From Ignatzschineria sp. (GTDB lineage: Bacteria > Pseudomonadota > Gammaproteobacteria > Cardiobacteriales > Wohlfahrtiimonadaceae), in assembly GCA_030150405.1 (NCBI GenBank), contig JASLFU010000037.1, positions 4,482 to 68,481 on the forward strand: 64,000 nucleotides of DNA. The letters are read 5' to 3'. Below the pieces are notes generated by a model, which saw nothing but the letters and a program-made list of their open reading frames with translations, was not told the origin of the DNA and made no database searches. The position numbers were made by a program, and so were the translations under genes. This document shows positions 17,822-26,881 of the stretch, one piece after another. Within the stretch, counting starts at the first letter, position 1. The number at the start of each line of letters is the position of its first letter.

Positions 17822-19126
17822 ATGAAGGCATCTTGGAAGTGGAATTTACGCCATCTATTTAAAAAGATCGGAGTGCACTCAGCCCTCTACTCTCTTTTAG
17901 GGGTGATGACAGCTTTAATCGGCTTATTGCTTAAAGATTATGTGCCGGAGTCCCTTTCTGGGGCGGTTGGAGCAGATTCTGTGGATAAAATCTTGGGGAT
18001 TTTATCCTCTAGCATGTTAGCGGTGACGACCTTTTCATTAAGCACAATGGTGGGCGCTTACGGTTCAGCCAGTAGTGGTGCTACACCCCGAGCGACGCAA
18101 TTGCTTATTCAAGATACGACCACCCAAAATGTGCTCTCGAGCTTTATTGGCTCCTTTCTCTTTAGTGTAGTGGGTATTATTGCGTTGCAAATGGGCGTTT
18201 ATGGGGAGCGGGGAAAGGTTGTGCTCTTTATTGCTACGCTCGCGGTGCTTCTTTTTGTTATCTATAACCTTTTACGCTGGATTAATCACCTCACCCAGTT
18301 TGGGCGCTTAGGAGAGACCACCTCACGGGTAGAAAAAGTGACTGAGGATGCCTTAAAGAGAACGGCGGAGCTCCCTTATTTAGGGGCGCGCCCTCGACAT
18401 GAAGCCCCGCTACTTCCTGCCCATGCATCGGCGATATTGGGGGAGCAATCGGGGTATGTACAATTTATCGATCTTGCGGGGCTTGCCAATATTCTCAAAT
18501 CCCCGGGGAAGTCGATCTATTGCGAAGTGGTGCCGGGAAGTTTTGTGGGCCCTAATAGTGTGCTGGCATATGGTATTGGTTTAGATGATGCCGAGAGAGA
18601 GCGGGTGAAAAATGCCTTCTCTATCGCTATCCAGCGCTCTTTTGAGCAAGATCCCCGCTTTGGGCTTTGCGCGCTTTCGGAGATCGCATCTCGGGCACTC
18701 TCCCCCGCTGTTAATGATCCGGGAACGGGGATCGATGTGATTAGTCGGGGCACTCGGCTTTTAATCAATTTTGCTCGGGAGAAGCGCAGAGCTGAGCTTG
18801 AGCATCGACAGCAAGCGGTAGTTGAGGATCGCAGCTTTTACCCTGTAGATCCTCGCTTTAATAATCTCTATTGCGCTGAACCCACTGCCGCAGATTTTTT
18901 TGATGATTTCTTTATCCCCATCGGCAGAGATGGCGCTGGGCTTATTGAGGTAATGATTACCCTTTTAAAAGCGTTAAAAAGATTAGCAGAGAATGACCCC
19001 GAACTCTACGGGCCATTGGCGAAAAAGCATGGGGAGATGATCTTTAAGCGAGCAGAGAAAGCGATGCCTCTTAAAGAGGACCTTCAGCGATTAGAAGAGA
19101 AGCTCGCCTCCCTAAAAGCGCTTTAA
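17822..19126 (+). CDS. DUF2254 family membrane protein
   Basis: The N-terminal 150 residues contain four hydrophobic segments (about 20-40, 60-85, 105-125, 130-150), and the rest is a soluble domain, as in DUF2254 proteins of unknown function. Family-like stretches are STMVGAYGSASSGATPRA near residue 75 and the segment LSPAVNDPGTGIDVI around residue 295. AGAGGAAAG precedes the ATG at 17822; an earlier in-frame ATG at 17750 lacks a ribosome site and is not preferred. The protein has 434 aa, a usual length. It stands alone, with a separate DUF4031 gene 120 bp downstream. Confidence 0.85.
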   Translation: MKASWKWNLRHLFKKIGVHSALYSLLGVMTALIGLLLKDYVPESLSGAVGADSVDKILGILSSSMLAVTTFSLSTMVGAYGSASSGATPRATQLLIQDTTTQNVLSSFIGSFLFSVVGIIALQMGVYGERGKVVLFIATLAVLLFVIYNLLRWINHLTQFGRLGETTSRVEKVTEDALKRTAELPYLGARPRHEAPLLPAHASAILGEQSGYVQFIDLAGLANILKSPGKSIYCEVVPGSFVGPNSVLAYGIGLDDAERERVKNAFSIAIQRSFEQDPRFGLCALSEIASRALSPAVNDPGTGIDVISRGTRLLINFAREKRRAELEHRQQAVVEDRSFYPVDPRFNNLYCAEPTAADFFDDFFIPIGRDGAGLIEVMITLLKALKRLAENDPELYGPLAKKHGEMIFKRAEKAMPLKEDLQRLEEKLASLKAL

Positions 19127-19247
19127 TGATCTAGCGGTTAGAGGTCTACTTTTTTATTCTTGGAGAACATATCTACAAGCTTTTTGCGTAAAGCGTTAAG
19201 ATGTAAATCGTGATAATTTCTGTAAAAGAGTCAAAAGAGGAGGCAAA

Positions 19248-19613
19248 ATGGCAGTTTATGTGGATCGGGTCAATATCCCATGGCGGGGGCGAAAATGGTG
19301 CCACCTTGTGGCCGATTCCCTCGATGAGCTACACCATTTTGCTTCGCAATTAGGGCTTAAGCGGCGCTGGTTTCAGCTTATGGCCTCTTATCCGCACTAC
19401 GATATTCCTGTAGATTTACGGGAAAAGGCACTCCGCCTTGGGGCCAAGATAGCCGATCGGCGCCAAATTATTCTGGCGGCTCGAAGATTAAAAGCAGAAT
19501 ATGAGCTCCGCTTTGGCGTCTATATTGGTAAGAAGGGCGTTACTCCTAAAAATAGGCATCGCCCCTATTTCCACTGTTTTTGGCCCATTTGGCAGCAAAA
19601 GGGCTCTTCATAA
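19248..19613 (+). CDS. DUF4031 domain protein
   Basis: This is a 121-aa soluble basic protein. The N-terminal segment VYVDRVNIPWRGRKWCHL with the later HYDIPVDLREKALRLGA is the pattern of DUF4031, a small conserved domain of unknown function with several invariant His, Trp and Tyr residues. AGGAGG lies upstream of the ATG. The tail (residues 95-121) is variable. There is no clear operon partner; the copper module starts about 120 bp later. Confidence 0.85.
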   Translation: MAVYVDRVNIPWRGRKWCHLVADSLDELHHFASQLGLKRRWFQLMASYPHYDIPVDLREKALRLGAKIADRRQIILAARRLKAEYELRFGVYIGKKGVTPKNRHRPYFHCFWPIWQQKGSS

Positions 19614-19737
19614 ATATCTTTCACTCCCCTATCTCAAGCCCTTTGCCTTTATTTAAGAGGTTCTCTATTCTTTTTAAACGCTAAAACCCGCTGCCGAATA
19701 AATTTCGGGCATCTCCTCCTCTTTTGAGCTCTTTTAA

Positions 19738-19768
19738 ACTACAATCTTAGTCAACTACATCTCTAGTC
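19738..19768 (+). promoter_or_regulatory. tandem CopY/BlaI-type operators
   Basis: Two 15-bp sites, ACTACAATCTTAGTC (19738-19752) and ACTACATCTCTAGTC (19754-19768), repeat with a 16-bp period. Each resembles the BlaI/CopY dyad ACTACA-N2-TGTAGT with one or two mismatches in the second half. The first overlaps a TACAAT hexamer (19740-19745), a possible -10. They lie 75-105 bp before copY. Confidence 0.55.
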
Positions 19769-19842
19769 TCTCTTTAATTAAAGGAGGGGGATGCATGAGA
19801 AGTGCATGAGAGATAATAAAAGGAAAAGATAAAGGATTAGAT

Positions 19843-20283
19843 GTGAGTGAAGTATTAATAGAGATCACCCCTTCAGAATGGGAAGTGATGCGGGTTCTCT
19901 GGGCTAATGGAGAGATCGGCAGCGGGCAGATTGTGGCGATCTTAGAAGAGAAGCGCGATTGGCGTCCCACCACCATTAAAACCCTGCTCGCCCGTTTGGT
20001 GGATAAAGCTTTAGTGAGCACTAAGGCCGATGGTCATCGTTATCTTTATCGGGCAAATGTAAGCGAGCTTGAAGCATGGAATGATGCTTCTGAGCAGCTC
20101 TTTAGTTATGTATGCGCCCAAAGCCGAGGGCAAAAAATAGCGCATCTTATCGGGACAAAGGCGCTCACCCAAGAGGATATTGCCCTAATTTTAGAGAGCG
20201 TGACTACAGCTTTAAAAAATGTCGCAAAAGAGATCCCGTGCGATTGTTTTGCCGGGCAATGCACCTGCCATTTAGCAAAATAG
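19843..20283 (+). CDS. copY: CopY/BlaI family copper-responsive repressor
   Basis: This winged-helix repressor would bind operators in front of its own operon and release them when copper displaces zinc. The BlaI-type DNA-binding domain covers residues 1-75 (EWEVMRVLW, TTIKTLLARLVDKALV, GHRYLYRA). The C-terminus carries C133-x-C135-x4-C140-x-C142, the exact CxCx4CxC metal motif of CopY from Firmicutes. The start is GTG with AAAGGA eight bases upstream. copA follows 116 bp later on the same strand. Gammaproteobacteria usually use MerR-type CueR for copper, so this regulator type is uncommon here. Confidence 0.88.
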   Translation: MSEVLIEITPSEWEVMRVLWANGEIGSGQIVAILEEKRDWRPTTIKTLLARLVDKALVSTKADGHRYLYRANVSELEAWNDASEQLFSYVCAQSRGQKIAHLIGTKALTQEDIALILESVTTALKNVAKEIPCDCFAGQCTCHLAK

Positions 20284-20399
20284 AAGCTTTAGGCTAATGC
20301 ATATAAAAGAATTGAGAATCGAAAGCAAATAAGAGCGGGGGTTATCATCGGTGAAGCTCTTCTATCCCCCAATTGAGAAAGAATATTTAAGGAATAATT

Positions 20400-22682
20400 A
20401 TGGAACAGATGGGTAAACGAGAATTTGTACGGCTCGCCATTACGGGAATGACCTGCGCAAACTGCTCCGGAAGAATCGAGCGAGTGCTAGGCAAGCGCAA
20501 AGGTGTTTTGCGCGCAAATGTGAATTTTGCCAGTGAAAAGGGCACCTTTGAGTATGACCCTGAGCTTATTACTGTCGCTGAGATTATCGAACGGGTGGAA
20601 AAGACAGGCTTTGGCGCGGTGCTAGATGATGAGGCCCACCAAGCAGAGCTCAGTGCGCTAGAAGCTAAGGAACGTAACCGACTTAAGCGGGAGCTCTTGA
20701 TCAGTGCTGCGTTAAGTCTGCCGATGTTGCTAGGGATGATTTTGATGATGTTGGGCTTTAATGGGGCGATTACTCAGTTTCTCCATAAGCCTATAGTGCA
20801 GCTTATCTTAACTGCGCCTGTACAGTTTTGGATAGGCCTTCGCTTTTATAAAAGCGGCTGGCAATCGCTGCTCTCTAAGGCGCCTAATATGGATGTTTTA
20901 GTGGCTTTAGGGACAACAGCGGCCTTTGGTTACAGCTTTTATAATGGTTTTTTAGGGGGGGATCCAAGTCACCTCTATTTTGAGAGCAGTGCCGTTATTA
21001 TTACACTAATTTTATTGGGTAAATATTTAGAAGAGCGGGCAAAAAATCGGACAGGCGAGGCTATTCGAAGCCTGATGGCGTTACAATCGAAAGAGGCTAT
21101 TCGCCTTGAAAAGGGGAGTGATGGTCGCGAAATACAGATTAAAGTTCCCATCTCTGCAGTTGTTGAGGGGGATCTATTACTGGTTCAGCCGGGCAGTACA
21201 GTTCCGGTAGATGGGGAGATTATTCACGGCCATTCAAGTTTAGATGAGAGTATGCTCACGGGCGAAAGTCTACCTGTGGAAAAAGGGGTCGGAGCCGAGC
21301 TCTTTAGCGGTACGGTGAATCAATCAGGCGCTCTTAAGATGCAGGCGACGAAGATCGATAGCGAGAGCACCCTTGCCCGAATTATTGAGATGGTAAATCG
21401 TGCCCAAGGTAGCAAAGCCCCTATTCAGAAGGTAGCGGATCGCGTCTCGGCGATTTTCGTCCCCGCTGTGGTGCTTATTGCCCTTGTTACCCTTTTTGTG
21501 ACAGCGATGTTCACCGATGATTGGGGGCGCGCTATTATGCATGCGGTAGCTGTATTGGTGATCGCCTGCCCTTGCGCCCTAGGTTTAGCAACCCCCACAG
21601 CGATTATGGTGGGCACAGGCTTAGGTGCCCGAAATGGAATCTTAATTAAAAATGGGGAATCTTTAGAGCGTGCCGCTAAGATCGATACTATTATTTTAGA
21701 TAAAACAGGTACCATCACTGAAGGAGCGCCGAAAGTTACCGATTCTCTCTCTCGAGAGGCTCTATTAAAAGGGGATGATAATCACGATGAAAAAGCAGAA
21801 AAGCGGAAGGAGTATCTCGCGATTTTAGTGGCGCTTGAGGCGCAATCGGAGCACCCTTTAGCAAAAGCGGTGGTGGAGTATGGGGAGCTTTTCTCACTCA
21901 ACTTACCGGAGGTTGAGCATTTTTCTGCTCTAATCGGCTCGGGGCTTGAAGGGGTTATTCATCAAGGGAATGAAGAGAGACGTTATTATGTGGGCTCTCC
22001 ACGCTTAATGGAGGAGAAGAGGATCGATATTGGGCCTTTTAAAGCGGAGATTCCTAAGCTTGAAGGGGAGGGGAAAACAGTAATTTTATTAAGCGATGAG
22101 CAGGAAGCAAAGCTATTAGTTGCAATGGCTGATCCGATTAAAACAACTTCAAAATCGGCGATTAGTACCCTTAAAGCAGCAGGGATTTCGCTCTATATGA
22201 TGACGGGGGATAATCGCCGAACGGCAGAAAAGATCGGGCAAGAGGCGGGTTTATTGGCAGAAGAGATTATTGCCGAAGTATTGCCAGAAGAGAAGGCCGC
22301 TAAAGTGAAAAGCTTACAAGAAGAGGGGAGAATTGTAGCGATGGTGGGCGATGGAATGAATGATGCCCCGGCGCTTGCGGCTGCGGATGCCGGGATTGCC
22401 ATGGGAGGCGGGACCGATATCGCTATGGAGTCGAGCGATGTTACCATTATGAATGATGATCTCGCGGCGATCTCCCGGATGATTACGCTCTCTGATGCGA
22501 CTATGCGAAAGATTAAGCAGAATCTTTTTTGGGCGTTTATCTATAACATCATCGGCATTCCTATCGCCGCCTTTGGCTTTTTAAGCCCGATTGTTGCAGG
22601 CGGAGCGATGGCTTTTAGTTCAGTCAGTGTGTTGTTAAATTCTCTAAGCCTTAATCGCACAAAGTTAGAAGAGCGGCGTTAG
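20400..22682 (+). CDS. copA: copper-translocating P1B-type ATPase CopA
   Basis: This pump exports Cu(I) from the cytoplasm at the cost of ATP. There is one N-terminal heavy-metal domain with MTCANC (C19, C22), the transmembrane metal site CPC at residues 390-392, phosphorylation site DKTGT beginning at D434, and the hinge GDGMNDAPALAAAD near the end. The final membrane segments contain the NxxxxxxxP and MAFSSVSV patterns of Cu+ pumps. The length is 760 aa. It is controlled most likely by copY just upstream. No CopZ chaperone gene is visible next to it. Confidence 0.95.
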   Translation: MEQMGKREFVRLAITGMTCANCSGRIERVLGKRKGVLRANVNFASEKGTFEYDPELITVAEIIERVEKTGFGAVLDDEAHQAELSALEAKERNRLKRELLISAALSLPMLLGMILMMLGFNGAITQFLHKPIVQLILTAPVQFWIGLRFYKSGWQSLLSKAPNMDVLVALGTTAAFGYSFYNGFLGGDPSHLYFESSAVIITLILLGKYLEERAKNRTGEAIRSLMALQSKEAIRLEKGSDGREIQIKVPISAVVEGDLLLVQPGSTVPVDGEIIHGHSSLDESMLTGESLPVEKGVGAELFSGTVNQSGALKMQATKIDSESTLARIIEMVNRAQGSKAPIQKVADRVSAIFVPAVVLIALVTLFVTAMFTDDWGRAIMHAVAVLVIACPCALGLATPTAIMVGTGLGARNGILIKNGESLERAAKIDTIILDKTGTITEGAPKVTDSLSREALLKGDDNHDEKAEKRKEYLAILVALEAQSEHPLAKAVVEYGELFSLNLPEVEHFSALIGSGLEGVIHQGNEERRYYVGSPRLMEEKRIDIGPFKAEIPKLEGEGKTVILLSDEQEAKLLVAMADPIKTTSKSAISTLKAAGISLYMMTGDNRRTAEKIGQEAGLLAEEIIAEVLPEEKAAKVKSLQEEGRIVAMVGDGMNDAPALAAADAGIAMGGGTDIAMESSDVTIMNDDLAAISRMITLSDATMRKIKQNLFWAFIYNIIGIPIAAFGFLSPIVAGGAMAFSSVSVLLNSLSLNRTKLEERR

Positions 22683-22749
22683 TTCTTTTTAGTAAATCTA
22701 TTGCATTCAAAGAGAGCGCAGCACTTTAAAATTTACTTTAAATGAGAGA

Positions 22750-22790
22750 AGAAAAAAGGAGCTCCCGAAATGGAGAGCTCCTTTCTATTT
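22750..22790. terminator. bidirectional terminator between copA and the NSS gene
   Basis: AAAGGAGCTC (22755-22764) pairs with GAGCTCCTTT (22775-22784), flanked by A-rich sequence on the left and T-rich on the right. It can stop both convergent transcripts. Confidence 0.85.
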
Positions 22791-22866
22791 TAATAATATT
22801 AAATACTTAGTGTTAAATATTAAGTGAGTAGAGGGTTTTCTCTCTATACCCTTTAAATGTATCTCT

Positions 22867-24222
22867 TTAAAACGAGATGATAAAGAGAAGGATAATCAGC
22901 GCCGGGATCACAAACTTAAGGTAGTAGAAGAGCATCGGCGCAAGTTTGGTGCGAATTTTTCCGCCATTTGTGAGCTCATCTACAGTCTCCTCTTTCTTCA
23001 ACACAAAGCCGATAAAGAGTGCCGAGAGAAGGCTTGTGGAGATAAAGAGAATATTGGCACTGATATAGTCAAACGCATCAAAAATCGACATCCCGAAAAG
23101 GGTGATGTGCGACCATGTGCTGTCGGAGAGAATGCTCGGCAGATTCCCAAAAATAAAGACAACCCCTAACACAATTGTGGTGGCTCTACGGCGAGTCATC
23201 TTTGTCTTTTCCGTTAATGTTGTGATGCCTACCTCATAAATCGTTAAAGAGGTGGTAAGCGCCGCCAGAAGTAGCAAAAGAAAGAAGAGCGCTGCTAAAA
23301 AACCCCCTAAAGGAATGGTGGAGAAGACCGCTGGCAACGCCTGGAAGACTAAGGACGGGCCGGAGGTGGGCTCAATACCTGCAGAAAAGAGCGCCGGGAA
23401 GATAATTAACCCAATGGCAAAAGGAATAATGGTGTTAATTACGCCCGCAGAGGTGCTAATGCCGATAATATCCTCATCCTTACTTAAGTAAGAGGAGAGT
23501 GTAACCATCACTCCAAAGCCGATACTCAGCGCAAAGAAAACCTGCCCTAAGGCGACTAAAATCACTTCGGCGTTGATCTTGCTAAAGTCGGGAATAATGT
23601 AGAACTTGACCCCCTCCATCGCTCCCGGCAAGAAGAGTGCACGAACCATTAAAGCGAGAACCAGAAGCAAAAAGAGCGGCATAATCCAACGGATCACTCG
23701 CTCAATGCCCTCGATAATCCCTTTAACTAAAATATAGTAATTCACCAAGACAAAAATAAGGGTGTAGGTGAACATCTTCCAAGGGTTAGAGGTGGATGCC
23801 ACAAAGAAATCTTTGGCCACCGTTGCCGAGATAGGGGAGCTAAGATCAATTCCCCGTGTAACAATGCCGCCGATATAGCTCATCACCCAGCCCCCTAACA
23901 CCATATAGTAGGCGAGTATGCCAAAGGCGCCGAGAAGGGCGATATAGCCTATCCCCTTCCAGATCGAAGGATAGGGCTTTTTTCCATCACGGGAGGTAAA
24001 AGCATCGATGACGTTAGTCTGTAAGCGACGGCCAATAATATGCTCCGCAATAAGCATGGGCACGCCAAGGATAATCATCGCAATAAAGAAGACTAAAAGG
24101 TACGCCCCGCCCCCATTTTCCCCTACTAAATAGGGAAAGCGCCACGTTGCGCCAAAACCAATCGTCGCCCCAGCAACGGTGGAAATATAGATCAGTTTGC
24201 TGCTCCAACTTTCACGAGCCAT
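22867..24222 (-). CDS. sodium-dependent transporter, NSS/SNF family
   Basis: This is a Na+-coupled symporter of the neurotransmitter:sodium symporter family, most bacterial members of which take up amino acids. The first helix holds the Na+/substrate signature GATIGFGATWRFPYL followed by GENGGGAYL. About twelve helices cover the chain. The start at 24222 has AAGGAGGTT at good spacing and begins MARESWSS; a longer frame up to 24288 adds 22 non-family residues and is rejected. The protein then has 451 aa, normal for bacterial NSS. It appears monocistronic. The substrate is not predictable. Confidence 0.9.
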   Translation of the reverse strand: MARESWSSKLIYISTVAGATIGFGATWRFPYLVGENGGGAYLLVFFIAMIILGVPMLIAEHIIGRRLQTNVIDAFTSRDGKKPYPSIWKGIGYIALLGAFGILAYYMVLGGWVMSYIGGIVTRGIDLSSPISATVAKDFFVASTSNPWKMFTYTLIFVLVNYYILVKGIIEGIERVIRWIMPLFLLLVLALMVRALFLPGAMEGVKFYIIPDFSKINAEVILVALGQVFFALSIGFGVMVTLSSYLSKDEDIIGISTSAGVINTIIPFAIGLIIFPALFSAGIEPTSGPSLVFQALPAVFSTIPLGGFLAALFFLLLLLAALTTSLTIYEVGITTLTEKTKMTRRRATTIVLGVVFIFGNLPSILSDSTWSHITLFGMSIFDAFDYISANILFISTSLLSALFIGFVLKKEETVDELTNGGKIRTKLAPMLFYYLKFVIPALIILLFIISF

Positions 24223-24734
24223 AAATAACCTCCTTACCTGCGCCCAAGGGGGGCAAGTTTTATTATAAGTATGGGGAGTTTTTTGCAATGATGGTTTTCA
24301 TCAGAACTTTTAAAAGTCCTCCCCGATCTACTCAGGCAAGGGGTATCTTCGCCTTGCGCGAGCAGTTGTACTTTTTAACGTTTATAAATATAAAAAAACG
24401 CCCGCAATGAGCGCATGAAAATGGATTATCTCCAAAAATGAATAATCTATTATTAGCACAGATAATCTCCTACGGCTATGGAAAAAGCGCTTAAAAGCCA
24501 TTCAAAATGGGCGGAGGAATGATTATAAATTTACAAAGAATCGTACCTTTTCATAGCTTTAGGGTTGTTTTGGGCTGTTTGCAGGCTGTTCAGCTGTTTT
24601 GTTTGTGGAACTTAGAGGGGATTTTAAAAGGTTTTTTTAAAGGAGAGAGGATTATTAAGATAAAAGTAGGATAAGGGATAAAAAGGGCCAATAAATAAAA
24701 ATTAAAATAAAAGATAAAGGACAATAAAGGGAAA
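24223..24734. other. gap upstream of the NSS transporter, no gene seen
   Basis: The leftward promoter for the transporter must be here. Around 24570-24600 the hexamer GCTGTT occurs three times close together, and 24640-24735 is a purine-rich tract (many AAAGG and GATAAA runs). Neither matches an element I can name. Confidence 0.4.
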
Positions 24735-24767
24735 TAAAAAACGCGTTACCTTAATAAAGATAACGCG
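24735..24767 (-). terminator. terminator of the CoA-transferase gene
   Basis: CGCGTTA (24742-24748) and TAACGCG (24761-24767) form the stem. Read leftward, six T residues follow. Confidence 0.8.
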
Positions 24768-24821
24768 CTGGTATTGATTCTGTTTTGATCTTATCCCTAT
24801 TGAGATTTGATCCTTACAAGA

Positions 24822-26336
24822 TTACTCATCTAAAAGCATTGTGCCCTTTTCAGCAAGGTTAATATGCCATGAGAAGGCCTTCTCGAGGATGTGTGGCGTC
24901 TGGCCACCCCGTTTTGCTTTGGCTTCCTCAAAGTAATCGAGCGCCTGCTGCTTATATTTAGGATGCATACAGTTGTTGATAATAAGCTCTGCAGCATCTA
25001 CAGGGCAGAGGCCACGAATATCTGCGTAACCTTGCTCCGTGACAATCACATCAACATCATGGTTGGTGTGATCTACGTGGGTGACGAAGGGAACAATGGT
25101 AGAGATCTTGCCATCTTTTGCTGTCGATTGAGTAACAAAGATCGTAATACGAGCATTACGCGCAAAGTCTCCAGAGCCGCCGATACCATTCATCATATGT
25201 GTGCCGCTTACGTGAGTTGAGTTTACGTTACCGTAGATATCAGCCTCAAGCGCTGTGTTAAAGGCAATCACACCAAGACGACGAACCACTTCGGGGTGGT
25301 TTGTGATCTCTTGCGGGCGGAAAACAATCTTATCTTTATATTTTTCAAGGTCAGATTCTAGCTTCTCCACACGACGTTTGGAGAGCGAGAATGCGGTGGC
25401 GACTGCAAAATCCACTACGCCTGCATCGATAAGATCGAAAATCCCATCCTGTAGAACCTCGGACGCTACTTTAAGATTTTTAAAACGATCCGATTTTGCC
25501 ATGCCGCTTAAAACTGCGTTAGCTACAGAGCCCACTCCTGATTGTAGCGGTGCAAGCTCTTCTGTTAAGCGCCCCTCTTCAACCTCTTTTGCTAAGAAAT
25601 CGAGAAGGTTATCCGCAATCGCTTGTGTCTCTTCGTTAGGCTCGAAGAGTGGGGAAGGAATATCAAACTCCTCAGAGAGAACAACTCCCCGTACTTTTGC
25701 GGGGTCTACCTTAATACCGATATCCCCAATGCGTTTAGTTAAATCATCATATACAGGAATCGCTTCGCGGTTCTCCCCTTGATGTTTAGGAATATAGATA
25801 TCATGGATACCTTCGTAAGTGGCGGGCGCGTTTAGGTTAAGCTCGATAATGACATTCTTTGCATACTCCACAAAAATAGGGGAGTTACCAACCGAACCTG
25901 TGGGGATAATCATGCCATCTTCGGTAATCGCCGCCGCTTCAATCACAGCGTAATCGATATCGCCAATATTGCCTTGGCGGAGAGTCTCTGCCGTGTGGGA
26001 AAGATGCTGGTCGATATATTTAATCTCGCCGGCGTTAATCTTCTTTCTTAATACGGGGTTCCCTTGGTAAGGAAGGCGCATATTGATAATATCTGCTTCT
26101 GCCATCGCCTGGTCGGCCGCAGGCCCCATGGATGCTCCGGTGTAGAGATTTACTTTAAAATTCTCATTTTTACCGCGGTCTGCTAATGCTTGAGGAAAAA
26201 CTTTCGGTTCTCCAAAAAGGGTGAATCCACTCATGCCGAGCGTCATGCCATCTTCGATCCAAGAAGCGGCTTCCTCTGCTGAGACAACTTTATCGAGAAA
26301 CGCTTTATTGCGAATTTTTTTACTTAAATCTGTCAT
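24822..26336 (-). CDS. succinyl-CoA:acetate CoA-transferase (acetyl-CoA hydrolase/transferase family)
   Basis: The enzyme moves CoA between succinyl-CoA and acetate, giving succinate and acetyl-CoA; in acetic acid bacteria it replaces succinyl-CoA synthetase in the TCA cycle. The 504-aa protein matches the AarC/Cat1 group: YTGASMGPAADQAM near residue 60, GVGSVANAVLSGMAKSD near 268, and the catalytic glutamate in SEVLQDG at E293. AAGGAA precedes the ATG. The gene is alone with its own terminator. Together with ActP encoded 13 kb away it suggests active acetate handling. CoA hydrolase activity cannot be excluded. Confidence 0.9.
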   Translation of the reverse strand: MTDLSKKIRNKAFLDKVVSAEEAASWIEDGMTLGMSGFTLFGEPKVFPQALADRGKNENFKVNLYTGASMGPAADQAMAEADIINMRLPYQGNPVLRKKINAGEIKYIDQHLSHTAETLRQGNIGDIDYAVIEAAAITEDGMIIPTGSVGNSPIFVEYAKNVIIELNLNAPATYEGIHDIYIPKHQGENREAIPVYDDLTKRIGDIGIKVDPAKVRGVVLSEEFDIPSPLFEPNEETQAIADNLLDFLAKEVEEGRLTEELAPLQSGVGSVANAVLSGMAKSDRFKNLKVASEVLQDGIFDLIDAGVVDFAVATAFSLSKRRVEKLESDLEKYKDKIVFRPQEITNHPEVVRRLGVIAFNTALEADIYGNVNSTHVSGTHMMNGIGGSGDFARNARITIFVTQSTAKDGKISTIVPFVTHVDHTNHDVDVIVTEQGYADIRGLCPVDAAELIINNCMHPKYKQQALDYFEEAKAKRGGQTPHILEKAFSWHINLAEKGTMLLDE

Positions 26337-26569
26337 AGCTTCGTTCCTTGCTGGTTATAAGATCTATAAAATTGGTTCGATTTTCCTTTTAAGGAGCTTT
26401 TATCATGAAGCGCCCTATGCGATGTTTACAAGCCCCTAATATTGATAGTTATGCTGGGGTTAGTGATTTATTTGCTTGCAATGAAAAATCAGAATAGCCT
26501 AATAATAAGCAGATATTGAGCATTCCTGCAAGTTTTAGCGATCAATTTTGTAGTGGTTTTGGAGGCGAA

Positions 26570-26707
26570 ATGTTCCTGATTTTACTCATCTTAATTTTTG
26601 GATTATTGGGCTTTTACTTCTTTGGCATCGCCGGGGCGATAATCTCCACCCTCTTTTGGCTTTGGCTCTTTTTAATCCATTTTAACCGTGATTCCTCCTT
26701 AAAATAG
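26570..26707 (+). CDS. small hydrophobic membrane protein, unknown
   Basis: The 45-aa ORF starts at an ATG with GGAGG four bases upstream and encodes one long or two short hydrophobic helices (MFLILLILIFGLLGFYFF, then GIAGAIISTLFWLWLFLI) ending in a charged tail. The length and composition resemble small inner-membrane proteins with a Gly-x-x-x-Gly hairpin. It lies between the CoA-transferase promoter and rlmKL. No family is recognised; it could be a chance ORF, but the ribosome site supports it. Confidence 0.45.
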   Translation: MFLILLILIFGLLGFYFFGIAGAIISTLFWLWLFLIHFNRDSSLK

Positions 26708-26881
26708 GGGATATTTATCGGTAAACCTATTGTAAATATAGCGCATCTTTTAAAAGGAATAGGTGAAGTTTCCTTGTCTCGGTTGATCCCTTGCAGAGAC
26801 TCTCTGAATCTGGAGCAATTCTCCCTCTCTTGCGCTATTATAGAGCCCAGATTTTTATTCAAATAATAAAGAAGATTCTCT

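Noticed and set aside
22867..24288. Longer NSS transporter start at 24288
   Set aside because: The 22 extra residues match no family and the strong ribosome site sits before 24222.
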